Of a stretch of DNA of 11,999 nt, positions 1-6,398 are shown piece by piece. The position numbers and the translations under genes are program-made. This DNA is from CAYMJK01 sp043101635 (GTDB lineage Bacteria; Planctomycetota; Phycisphaerae; Phycisphaerales; UBA1924), in NCBI GenBank assembly GCA_043101635.1, contig JBICIE010000060.1:1-11999 (forward strand), written 5' to 3'. The notes beneath the pieces were generated by a model. The model was not told where the DNA came from. It searched no databases and saw nothing but the letters and a program-made list of their open reading frames with translations. The stretch's first letter is position 1. Every line of letters begins with the position of its first letter.

Positions 1-305
1 CGGCGCGTGATCACCGAGACCATGCCATCTTCCGACTGGCAGTCCTCGCAGTCGCGGGCGTGCACGCGCTGGTGCGATAACTCCATCTCCACCTTCGCCA
101 GCGCCCACCCCTTGCGGTCAGCGTAGAGACGCAGCGTGATGGCCGTGCAGGCGCCGAGGGAGGCGAGCAGCAGGGCGTAGGGGTCGGGGCCCTCATCGGT
201 CCCGCCGGCGTCCTCGGGCTCGTCCGCGACGAGGCGGTGGCGTCCGGCCTCGATGGTGGTGCGGTAGCGGTCGGTTCCGATTGCGATGGAGACGGCGCCG
301 GGCAT
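1..305 (-). CDS. OsmC-family (organic hydroperoxide reductase-like) protein, 3' end missing
   Basis: The reverse strand reads in frame to the left edge and encodes about 101 residues of an OsmC/Ohr-type protein, a family that reduces organic hydroperoxides with a pair of cysteines. Visible hallmarks are the N-terminal beta strands (VSIAIGTDRYRTTI), a GPDPYALLLASLGACTA segment carrying the first, peroxidatic-type cysteine at the start of the long helix (ITLRLYADRKGW), and RVHARDCEDC, a stretch typical of one OsmC subgroup. The second catalytic cysteine would lie outside the window. The start at 305 (MPGAV...) fits the family length. An in-frame ATG at 335 would add ten residues but lies directly against a terminator T-run. 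Neither start has a convincing independent ribosome site. The family call is secure; substrate and exact start are not. Confidence 0.85.
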   Translation of the reverse strand, partial: MPGAVSIAIGTDRYRTTIEAGRHRLVADEPEDAGGTDEGPDPYALLLASLGACTAITLRLYADRKGWALAKVEMELSHQRVHARDCEDCQSEDGMVSVITR

Positions 306-337
306 ATCGGACCATAGGTAAATGCGCCGGCGCATGC

Positions 338-357
338 AAAAGGCCCCTGGAGGGGCC
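338..357 (-). terminator. Rho-independent terminator after the secretin-like gene
   Basis: On the minus strand a 6-bp all-GC stem (GGCCCC / GGGGCC) with the tetraloop TCCA is followed directly by TTTT. It begins about 54 nt after the stop of the 411-1343 gene and ends just before the OsmC-family gene, so it should separate the two transcription units. On the plus strand there is no T-run after the stem, so it is one-directional. Confidence 0.7.
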
Positions 358-410
358 CTGCGTGTTCCGGCTCCGCGGGAGGTCGCAGCCGGGTCAGGTT
401 TGTGAGAAAC

Positions 411-1343
411 TCAGCCGCCGCCGCCGGGGCCGCTGGGGATGACCTCGCCGCCGACCACTGCGCTGACGGGCTGCTTGGCGAAGCCGTCGATCGTGGAGAG
501 GCCGGTATCCATGTTGAGGCTGACCCAGCGCGTGCCGGTCGGCCCGCGGCTGACGCTGACGCCGGCGGGCCAGTACGGGTAGCCATTGATCTCGCGGTGG
601 ATGTAGTCGGCCGCGCGGATGATCAGCACGCCGCGCCACGGGCGCATCACCGCGCCCTCGCCGCCGTTGCGCTGCCACTGCTCGGGCTGGACGAGTTCGG
701 TGATGAGATCCTCGATCTCCTCCGAGCGCTCCTCGATGGTGGGGCGGGGCTCGCGCTCGTTGTCCTGGTCGTCGCGGAAGGGGCTCTGGCCGCTGCTGCC
801 GCCCTGGCCGGAACTCTGGAGGACGTTCTGCAGGTCGAGGTCGGGGACCTCCTCGTAGTCCGGGATCTCCATGAGCAGGTCGTTGATGTCGTACATCACG
901 GTGCGCTTGTACTTGTTGAGGCGCACCTTGGGGCCGATCTGGATGGCGCCGGTGTCCTCGCTCATCTGCCAGGTGTTGCCGCCGGTGAACTCATCTTCGA
1001 CGTAGGAGAGCACGCGCTCCAGCGCGGTCAGGGCCGGCAACTCGCCGAGGCTGAGGGTGACCGGGGCGTCCTTGTCGAGGCCGTCCGGGTTGCGCTCCGT
1101 GATCCACATGGGCTCGATGTCGGCGCCGGTCGTGGCCGAGAGGAAGCGGATGACATCCTCCAGGCGGTTGTCCTCGACCTGCAGCGTGATGGGGCGCATG
1201 AGCTTGAGGAGGGTGTCGCGCTGTGGGATCCGCGACAGCACGCGCTGGCCCTGCGGGGCGGTCTGGGCCGCGGCCGGGAAGGCGACGCCGGCCGCGGCGG
1301 CCACCGCGGCGGCGAGCATGAGCTTGGGGGCGAGGTTGCGCAT
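411..1343 (-). CDS. Secreted secretin-N-domain-like protein (no pore domain)
   Basis: This encodes 310 residues. The N-terminus is a clear signal peptide: MRNLAPK, an alanine-rich hydrophobic core, and a likely cleavage after AAA at about residue 26. Residues about 50-85 (RPITLQVEDNRLEDVIRFLS, then TTGADIEPMW) look like an STN/secretin N-terminal fold. The segment YDINDLLMEIPDYEEVPDLD (about 147-166) and a later VQPEQW...NGG...GVLIIRAADYIHREI region resemble the repeated periplasmic modules of type II secretion secretins as found in planctomycete proteins. A Gly/Ser/charged linker (about 170-200) separates the halves. The beta-barrel secretin domain is absent, so it is probably a periplasmic or surface protein and not a channel. 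The start has a good AAGGAG site 6 nt upstream. It is divergent from the FG-rich gene. Its exact function is unknown. Confidence 0.8.
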   Translation of the reverse strand: MRNLAPKLMLAAAVAAAAGVAFPAAAQTAPQGQRVLSRIPQRDTLLKLMRPITLQVEDNRLEDVIRFLSATTGADIEPMWITERNPDGLDKDAPVTLSLGELPALTALERVLSYVEDEFTGGNTWQMSEDTGAIQIGPKVRLNKYKRTVMYDINDLLMEIPDYEEVPDLDLQNVLQSSGQGGSSGQSPFRDDQDNEREPRPTIEERSEEIEDLITELVQPEQWQRNGGEGAVMRPWRGVLIIRAADYIHREINGYPYWPAGVSVSRGPTGTRWVSLNMDTGLSTIDGFAKQPVSAVVGGEVIPSGPGGGG

Positions 1344-1349
1344 GGCTGA

Positions 1350-1355
1350 CTCCTT
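1350..1355 (-). promoter_or_regulatory. Ribosome binding site AAGGAG
   Basis: AAGGAG on the minus strand lies 6 nt before the ATG at 1343 and fixes the start of the secretin-like gene. Confidence 0.8.
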
Positions 1356-1381
1356 GGCTGGGCCCGGCGGGCCGCTGTGCC

Positions 1382-1387
1382 ATTGTA
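1382..1387 (-). promoter_or_regulatory. Possible -10 box (TACAAT) for the secretin-like gene
   Basis: TACAAT on the minus strand matches the sigma70 -10 consensus at five of six positions and would give a leader of about 30 nt. No good -35 box sits at 17 nt; TTGGGC lies at 21 nt spacing. This is a weak call. Confidence 0.3.
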
Positions 1388-1746
1388 ATCGACTTCGGGC
1401 CCCATCCGGCCCAATTCGGGGTCTGGCCCCGCACTTGAGTCAGACGCCCCGAGCCCGGCGAAGTTCCCCGCAGACCCCGCAGGGGCGCAAGACTGGCCGC
1501 CGGGGCCCTGGAGTCGGGATTTGCGGGCCCGGGCCCTGATCGGGCAAAAGGACCCCCCCCGGCGCGGCCGATCCCTTCTGCGGCAGGGCGGACCCCCGGC
1601 CGGGCCCCCGCAGGCCCACCAAGCTGGAGTTGCAGACGACTCTCGGCCCGACGACGCTGACCCGTCGTGCGCGGTCATTGCGCCGGGAAATCGCCCCGAT
1701 CCTGTGGATCCCCGGCGGAGGAACGAACCGGACCCCTTGAGATCTG

Positions 1747-1752
1747 AAAGGA
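1747..1752 (+). promoter_or_regulatory. Ribosome binding site AAAGGA for the FG-rich gene
   Basis: AAAGGA lies 7 nt before the GTG at 1760 and 10 nt before the ATG at 1763. Both starts are possible and differ by one residue. Confidence 0.65.
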
Positions 1753-1759
1753 ACCGACC

Positions 1760-2776
1760 GTGATGACTACCCCGTTTGGCTTTGCCCCGACCTTCGGCTT
1801 CGGTGGCGGCGCCTGCCCGTTCGGCTTCTCGTCGAACTGGAACACCCAGGGCTTCCAGAGCCCCTTCGGGTTCTCCCCGTTCAGCAAGCCGTTCGGCTGG
1901 AACAGCCCGACCGGCTTTACCCCGTGGAACAGCTTCGGCTTCCAGAACACCCCGTTTGGCTTCCACACCGGCTTCCAGAACACCTTCGGCTGGCAGCAGC
2001 CGACCTTCGGCGTGCCCCAGAGCTTCGGCTTTGGCGGCTTCACGCCGTGGAACACGTTCAACAGCTCGTGGAACACGCCCTCCGGCTTCAGCCCGATGAG
2101 CCAGCCCGGCTTCAGCCCGATGAGCTTCTGGAGCAATCCGTGGATGACGACGTCGCCGTTCTTCGGCGGCCAGTCGTTCCAGTGGAACAACCCGTGGAGC
2201 TGGACGACCGGCGCCTTCCCGACCAGCGGCTTCCAGACCAGCGTCCCGACGACCGGCAGCTTCCCGACCACGGGCGTCCCGACCGGCTTCGGCTTCACGC
2301 CGCAGCAGGCTCAGTTCACCCAGCCGGGCTTCTTCGGCGCCACGACGCCCTTCGGCTTCGGCGGCTGGAGCGGGTACAGCCCGTTTGCGACTTCGTTCGG
2401 CCACGGCTTCGGCGGCTTCCCGACGCCCGTGCCCGGCGGCTTCATCCCGATGGTCAACACCGGCTACACCCCGGCGACCAAGTCCGGCTACACGCCCAAC
2501 GGGCAGCATACGCCGACCTCGAGCTTCGGGTACACCCCCGGCTTCGGCGGCAACGGCTTCGGTGTCAATGGCTTCGGCGCCGGCAGCTTCGGCTCGACGC
2601 CCAGCCCGTTCGGCTTCAACCCGTTCACCTCGTTCCCGGCCCCGTTCGGGTACTGGAACACGCCCTACAGCTCGACTGGCTACGGCTTTACCAGCCCGGT
2701 GAACTACCCCTACCCGACGCAGGGCGAGGGTGAGACCACCAGCCCGATCGGCGTGTCGCAGCGCGACGCCGCCTGA
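1760..2776 (+). CDS. FG-repeat low-complexity aromatic protein, unknown function
   Basis: This encodes 338 residues from GTG (or 337 from the ATG three bases on). I recognise no domain. By my count it has about 55 Phe, 13 Trp and 9 Tyr, about 26 FG dipeptides (many as PFGF or SFGF), no leucine at all, one Cys, and only two Lys, one Arg, one Asp and two Glu; most of the acidic charge lies in the last 17 residues. The first two thirds are Phe/Trp/Asn/Gln-rich (FTPWNSF, FTPWNTF and GFSPM repeated). The last third is Tyr-rich with GYTP at residues 235, 243 and 257 and short GFGG/NGFG units. There is no signal peptide or membrane helix, so it should be cytosolic unless exported by an unknown route. 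It has its own ribosome site and a strong terminator, so it is probably monocistronic and translated. It resembles FG-nucleoporin-like or adhesive/structural disordered proteins in composition only; homology is not claimed. Confidence 0.85.
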   Translation: MMTTPFGFAPTFGFGGGACPFGFSSNWNTQGFQSPFGFSPFSKPFGWNSPTGFTPWNSFGFQNTPFGFHTGFQNTFGWQQPTFGVPQSFGFGGFTPWNTFNSSWNTPSGFSPMSQPGFSPMSFWSNPWMTTSPFFGGQSFQWNNPWSWTTGAFPTSGFQTSVPTTGSFPTTGVPTGFGFTPQQAQFTQPGFFGATTPFGFGGWSGYSPFATSFGHGFGGFPTPVPGGFIPMVNTGYTPATKSGYTPNGQHTPTSSFGYTPGFGGNGFGVNGFGAGSFGSTPSPFGFNPFTSFPAPFGYWNTPYSSTGYGFTSPVNYPYPTQGEGETTSPIGVSQRDAA

Positions 2777-2819
2777 GCGACTCGGCTGAGTTTCTGGGCG
2801 CTTTGAATCGACTCCCGGC

Positions 2820-2851
2820 AAGGCGGGCCGTACAGGCCCGCCTTGTTGTTT
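2820..2851 (+). terminator. Strong rho-independent terminator of the FG-rich gene
   Basis: A perfect 10-bp stem (AAGGCGGGCC with GGCCCGCCTT) around the 5-nt loop GTACA is followed by GTTGTTT, 43 nt after the stop codon at 2776. It marks the end of the FG-rich transcription unit and makes read-through into the next gene unlikely. Confidence 0.85.
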
Positions 2852-2864
2852 GGGTGGCATCCGG

Positions 2865-2892
2865 GATCAGTGATCAGGGATCTGGGATTCGT
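2865..2892 (+). repeat. Heptanucleotide tandem array (GATCAGG type)
   Basis: Four consecutive 7-bp units beginning with GAT, the first two being GATCAGT and GATCAGG and the others degenerating from them, lie between the terminator and the next gene. The unit is related to the GATCTGA array at 11713-11740. Confidence 0.65.
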
Positions 2893-2916
2893 GGCCGGGG
2901 GCGGCAATACTGGTGC

Positions 2917-3804
2917 GTGGCGCCGCGACGGATCAGTCCGCTGGACCGGATCGAAGTGGCGGATGCGGATGCGCAGGCCGCGATGGTGAGGTTGCGGCGC
3001 TGCGTCCGCGGGAGCGCCGGGCGCACGGAACTGGTCAGCGCCGTGGTCTTGTGTGGCGTCGTGCTGGCGGGCGCGGCGGGGCTGCTGGCGTCGCGATCGC
3101 TTGCCGGGGCGCTGTGGTGCGCAACCAGTGCGATCCTCTTGGCCGCGGCCGGGCGCTATCTGCTTGCCAAGGGGGGCGCCGATCCGGCAGACGCCATGCG
3201 TCAGCGGCTGCGGACGCGATGGCTCGAGCGGGCGCTGGAGGGCTCGGCGCACGGGGATGGCCCGGCTCTGCTGCAGCGCCGCCGGCAGCTTTGCGAGCGG
3301 ATCGACGCCCCTGGCAATGGGCCGCGCCTGGCGCCGGGCCGGCAGGTCAGAGCGATCTGGGCGATCGCGGCGGCAATCGGGCTGCTGGGCGCGGGGATCG
3401 GCTCGCTGGTGGTCGGCGCAGCGGAGCGCAGAAAGGACGCGGCGGCAGCCGAGCTTGACCGCGAGGATCCGGCGGGCTGGGTGGCAGTGCAGGCCGCCAA
3501 TGATGCCGAACTGGTGGCCCGGGATGTCTCGGGCAGGCTGGTGACGATCTCGTTCGGGCTGGCGGCCGGGATCGCGGCGGTGGCCTTGGCGCAGGTCATC
3601 CTCGGCAGCGAACTTGCCCGCCGTCGGATGCTGCGCGGGGCGTGCCCGGAGTGCGGCTACGACCTGGCGGGGGCGCCGGACGCGGTGGATCCGGCGCTGG
3701 TCGGCGCCTCGTGCGGGCCCGAGCGCTGTCCGGAGTGCGCCAGCCCGTGGCCGGCGGTTGCGCCGGCGACGGACGCGGAGGTCGTGGCACGGGCGAGGAG
3801 GTAG
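2917..3804 (+). CDS. Four-helix membrane protein with C-terminal zinc ribbon
   Basis: From the GTG at 2917 this encodes 295 residues. Four hydrophobic helices are visible at about 37-57, 61-83, 146-168 and 206-229, with an Arg-rich soluble loop between the second and third. The tail after the last helix carries a zinc-ribbon-like motif: CPECGYDLAG (Cys 243 and 246) and, after an unusually long loop, CPEC (Cys 271 and 274) with an extra Cys at 266. The CGYDLxG...CPEC signature is widespread in planctomycete membrane proteins of unknown role, and two more examples lie in this window. The frame is open back to a TTG at 2803, but that would lie ahead of the terminator hairpin. Start choice is uncertain: GTG 2917, GTG 2956 and ATG 2983 are all possible and none has a clear ribosome site. 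It converges on the sulfotransferase-like gene. Confidence 0.7.
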   Translation: MAPRRISPLDRIEVADADAQAAMVRLRRCVRGSAGRTELVSAVVLCGVVLAGAAGLLASRSLAGALWCATSAILLAAAGRYLLAKGGADPADAMRQRLRTRWLERALEGSAHGDGPALLQRRRQLCERIDAPGNGPRLAPGRQVRAIWAIAAAIGLLGAGIGSLVVGAAERRKDAAAAELDREDPAGWVAVQAANDAELVARDVSGRLVTISFGLAAGIAAVALAQVILGSELARRRMLRGACPECGYDLAGAPDAVDPALVGASCGPERCPECASPWPAVAPATDAEVVARARR

Positions 3805-3806
3805 GC

Positions 3807-3890
3807 GTCGGGAGTCGGGGTTCGTGTGGGCGCGCTATTACCTTTGTGCTCTGTGCTTCGTACTTGTGCTTTGTGCTTCGTGCTTTGCCC
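3807..3890 (+). repeat. Two heptanucleotide arrays between convergent genes
   Basis: The 90-nt gap between the two convergent stop codons is almost entirely 7-bp-period repeat. Bases 3807-3827 hold GTCGGGA, GTCGGGG and a degenerate third unit. Bases 3843-3890 hold seven units of the consensus TTYGTGC, one of them shortened to six bases (3864-3869). I see no hairpin terminator here. Confidence 0.7.
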
Positions 3891-3894
3891 ACCC

Positions 3895-4629
3895 TCACCG
3901 CCCGATGCGGTGCTCGCGCAGCCGCTCGTAGATGTCGCGGCAGCGGCGCTCGATGTCGCGCAGGCGGGCGGGGACGGTGGCGCGCTTGGGCTGGTAAGGG
4001 GCAAAGCCGGTGGATTTCCAGACGTTGGCGTACCACCACTTGCCCCAGACACCATCTTCCGGTCGCGGGCCGGGGGGCCAGGAGAGCATGGACTCGTCGA
4101 ACGCAACCTGCGCGTGCTCGCACAGTGCGCTCAGAGCTCGTCGCGGGTCTTCCAGCACATCGCGTGCGTCCAGCACCGGCGGATGGCCGCCCGTGCGCTG
4201 CGCGATGACCTCGGCCAGGCGCTGCTGCTGCGGGAGGCCGAGATCCTCGGTCGTGGGATTGGGGATCACCTCGATGTAGCTGGTGATCATCTCGCCGGGG
4301 TCGCGGATGAGCATGCAGTTGGTCAGCCCGTCGAGCCACGCCAGATCGTCCCAGTCGCCATCGAGGATGTGATGGGCCATGTGCTTCTGGTACCAGATGG
4401 CCTTGCCGCCGGGGATAGGACCGGTCAGCGCGCTCGTGATGGCGCTGTAGTCGGTCTCCATCTGCGCGACGACCTCGTCGCGCCCGGGGTGATCCGTCCC
4501 GGTTACCTCGAGGAAGCGGCCGTAGAGCGGCTCATCGGTGGCGCAGGTGTCGGGACGGGCGCCCCAGGAGCGCATCATCGCCGTCGAGATGTTGCGCGGG
4601 CCGGACCACATGGCGATGCGGGTAGGCAT
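3895..4629 (-). CDS. Sulfotransferase-like P-loop protein
   Basis: This encodes 244 residues. The N-terminus IAMWSGPRNISTAMM (residues 5-19) fits the 5'-phosphosulfate-binding loop of PAPS-dependent sulfotransferases, followed by DEPLYGRFL (32-40). CMLIRDPGEMITSY (105-118) matches the 3'-phosphate-binding motif with its Arg and Ser. YQKHMAHHI (80-88) may form part of the active site. In the family these enzymes transfer sulfate from PAPS to a hydroxyl or amino group of a sugar, lipid or small molecule; related plant and bacterial proteins are annotated only as P-loop sulfotransferase-like. No signal peptide is present, so it should be cytosolic. Its ATG lies 5 nt after the stop of the ribbon/HEAT gene, which points to co-transcription and translational coupling as the last gene of the four-gene unit. 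The acceptor is unknown. Confidence 0.78.
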   Translation of the reverse strand: MPTRIAMWSGPRNISTAMMRSWGARPDTCATDEPLYGRFLEVTGTDHPGRDEVVAQMETDYSAITSALTGPIPGGKAIWYQKHMAHHILDGDWDDLAWLDGLTNCMLIRDPGEMITSYIEVIPNPTTEDLGLPQQQRLAEVIAQRTGGHPPVLDARDVLEDPRRALSALCEHAQVAFDESMLSWPPGPRPEDGVWGKWWYANVWKSTGFAPYQPKRATVPARLRDIERRCRDIYERLREHRIGR

Positions 4630-4634
4630 GGCGT

Positions 4635-6389
4635 CTATCGGTCTCCGTCTGCCTGCGGAGGTTCGCCAAGTTCATACACGAGTTGGCGGATGGCGGCTGC
4701 GACAGAGTCGAGCGTGAACTCCGACATATCTTCCGGCGCCGATCGTTGCGCATCGCGCAGTACAGCGAGCAGGCGAGACTTCATCTCGCGATCGAGTTCG
4801 TAGTCGCTCGTCGTGGCGGCTACCGCGGTGACTGTCCGGATGTACCAGTCGGTATCCCCAAGGAGGCGATCCATGGGCCACGTGGCCGGGTCGCTCGACG
4901 AGAGGAGCGTCCAGAGGACTCGGCCGACGCGCGGATCGACCAGGTGGTCGTCCGGCGCCTCCGACGCTTCAAGCTTGAGCAGTGTGTCCAGGGCGGCGGG
5001 AATGTACGCCGGGCGCCGGCTGATGGCGGCAGCGGCTTCATATGCAGTCTCCGGATCAGCAAGATGGGCCATTAGGAGATCCGAGAGTCCATCTGCAGTG
5101 CCCTTGCAGATGCGCAGCGCATAGAGAGCGCTCTGGATATGTACTTTGGAATCGGTCCTGCGGAGTCCGTCTCGCAGCGCCTCGATCGCTTCCGGGTGCT
5201 TGTCAGAGTGTCTCCCGAGTATCCACGCTGCTGCCTTGAACTGGACTGTGTTCTTATAGCCAGCGTCTGCCTCCATTACGGGCTGCTCGAAGATAGAGAT
5301 AACGAGGGGGATCACCTCCTCTGTGTCGTCAGCAAAATACAGCAGTGGAAGCGCTGCGTCGCAGAGGTATTCATCGTCGCTTGCGCCGATCGAGATGAGT
5401 GAGTCAATATATGGATCCAGAACATGCCGCATGTCTCCGCCGTCAATGCGGAGCCACGACAATGCGGAGGCGGCATCATTCAACGCTGCGAATCGGATCG
5501 TGTCGTTGCGATCGCTGCTGAGTCCGATCCGAACCAGTGTCCCAGCGGCCGAACGCGTGATCGCGTGATCGCCCATGTGCATCCCGATCGTGGCGGCTCG
5601 CCGTGCTGACCCTCCGTGAGCGGCTATAGCGCGACCACGACTGCGCAGCCATTCGGTCTGCCATGGTCGCAGCCTGTCACGGCGCACACGCTCGACAAGC
5701 GACCAGTCCTCGCCGCCACTTCCACCCTCGATCGCCGCGTCCGGCCACCACGGCAGCCCCAGGATCAGCGCGGTCGTCGGGATCGCCGCGACCCAGCCGC
5801 CGCGCTGCACCCGCGGCACGTGGTAGGGCACGACCGCGAGCAGCGCGATCACCAGCCCGACCACCGCCAGGCGCCACTTGCGCCGCGGGCGCAGCAGGTC
5901 GGTGGCGTCCGGGGCCTCGCGTCCGCACTCGGGGCAGGTCAGGCCGGGGGCGCCGGTCATGTCGTACCAGCAGCGCCGGCAGCGCCTGCGCCCGCGCGGG
6001 CGGTCGCCGCGGATGGCCCACGCCATTACCGCCACGCCGAAGGCGATGCAGCCGAGGGCGACGCCCGTCCAGGGCGTGAACGGCTCGACACTCGGGTCGC
6101 GCGTGCCGTAGGCGAGGTAGACCTGGGCGCTGGCCCAGAAGACAGGGATTGACGACGCGCTGATCAGGGCGCCGAAGGCGGCTGTGGGGAGACTGGGGGG
6201 CTTGGCGCCTTGCCCAGCGGGCTCGTCGCCCGCACAGGCGGGACGCCTGTGCCACCCGTGCTGCCCGCGCTTCCGGCGCCGCGTGCGCAGCGGCGGCAGG
6301 CGGAAGCGCAGGGCGCGGGCAACCAGCGACGCCCCCCACAGCAGCAGGACGGTCGCGATCATCGCGATGATGGTGTGCGCTTCGGGCAC
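4635..6389 (-). CDS. Membrane protein with zinc ribbon and HEAT-like repeats
   Basis: This encodes 584 residues from GTG. Order of parts: helix at about 7-27, a basic Arg/Lys linker (30-66), helices at about 70-92 and 108-126, a four-cysteine ribbon CRRCWYDMTG...CPECG (Cys 137, 140, 152, 155), another helix at about 173-191, a hydrophobic stretch GGWVAAIPTTALILGLPWW (198-216), then about 360 residues of alpha-helical repeats of HEAT type with repeated Ala-rich helix pairs. The same order (ribbon, helix, GxWVxxxPxxAL, HEAT) appears in the first gene of the unit, so the two are probably paralogues. Such repeats usually bind protein partners. Residues about 46-62 are encoded by a palindromic DNA element, a likely insertion in the linker. 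The start is 9 nt after the MFS stop, with no clear ribosome site. Function unknown. Confidence 0.78.
   Translation of the reverse strand: MPEAHTIIAMIATVLLLWGASLVARALRFRLPPLRTRRRKRGQHGWHRRPACAGDEPAGQGAKPPSLPTAAFGALISASSIPVFWASAQVYLAYGTRDPSVEPFTPWTGVALGCIAFGVAVMAWAIRGDRPRGRRRCRRCWYDMTGAPGLTCPECGREAPDATDLLRPRRKWRLAVVGLVIALLAVVPYHVPRVQRGGWVAAIPTTALILGLPWWPDAAIEGGSGGEDWSLVERVRRDRLRPWQTEWLRSRGRAIAAHGGSARRAATIGMHMGDHAITRSAAGTLVRIGLSSDRNDTIRFAALNDAASALSWLRIDGGDMRHVLDPYIDSLISIGASDDEYLCDAALPLLYFADDTEEVIPLVISIFEQPVMEADAGYKNTVQFKAAAWILGRHSDKHPEAIEALRDGLRRTDSKVHIQSALYALRICKGTADGLSDLLMAHLADPETAYEAAAAISRRPAYIPAALDTLLKLEASEAPDDHLVDPRVGRVLWTLLSSSDPATWPMDRLLGDTDWYIRTVTAVAATTSDYELDREMKSRLLAVLRDAQRSAPEDMSEFTLDSVAAAIRQLVYELGEPPQADGDR
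6212..6252. repeat. Palindromic element within the ribbon/HEAT coding sequence
   Basis: Two adjoining inverted repeats overlap here. One has 6-bp arms GCGGGC/GCCCGC around TCGTC (6217-6233). The other has perfect 9-bp arms GCACAGGCG/CGCCTGTGC around a 3-nt spacer (6232-6252). The element is read in frame and adds about 15 residues (HRRPACAGDEPAGQGAKPP) to a basic linker between two membrane helices. I know similar short palindromes as dispersed repeats in planctomycete genomes, but copy number cannot be seen here. Confidence 0.55.
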
Positions 6390-6398
6390 AAGCGCAGT

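Larger units (their letters stand above)
1344..1759. other. GC-rich divergent intergenic region, no gene seen
   Basis: This 416-nt stretch separates the divergent secretin-like and FG-rich genes. It is very rich in G and C runs, with an 8-nt C run at 1553-1560, a perfect 12-nt palindrome GGGCCCGGGCCC at 1525-1536, a CCCC-GCA-GGGG hairpin near 1475 and a small inverted repeat GATCC-TGT-GGATC around 1695-1709. Open frames in it are Pro/Arg/Gly-rich and look like chance. It should hold the promoter of the FG-rich gene and possibly a structured leader, but I could not identify a clear -35/-10 pair for that gene. Confidence 0.6.

Noticed and set aside
402..1349. Plus-strand 315-codon frame antisense to the secretin-like gene
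   Set aside because: Lacks any domain, while the opposite strand has a signal peptide, a ribosome site and family motifs.
1675..2298. 207-codon frame antisense to the FG-rich gene (Lys/Pro/Val-rich)
   Set aside because: Its odd composition is simply the mirror of the Phe-Gly codons on the other strand; no ribosome site or homology signal.
1028..2860. Long minus-strand open frame of 610 codons across the intergenic region and the FG-rich gene
   Set aside because: Arg/Ala/Gly/Glu-rich with no domain, it overlaps two supported genes and a terminator; typical of shadow frames in GC-rich DNA.
2803..2916. N-terminal extension of the four-helix membrane protein to a TTG at 2803
   Set aside because: It would begin ahead of the terminator hairpin and translate the heptamer array; GTG 2917 or a later start is more likely.
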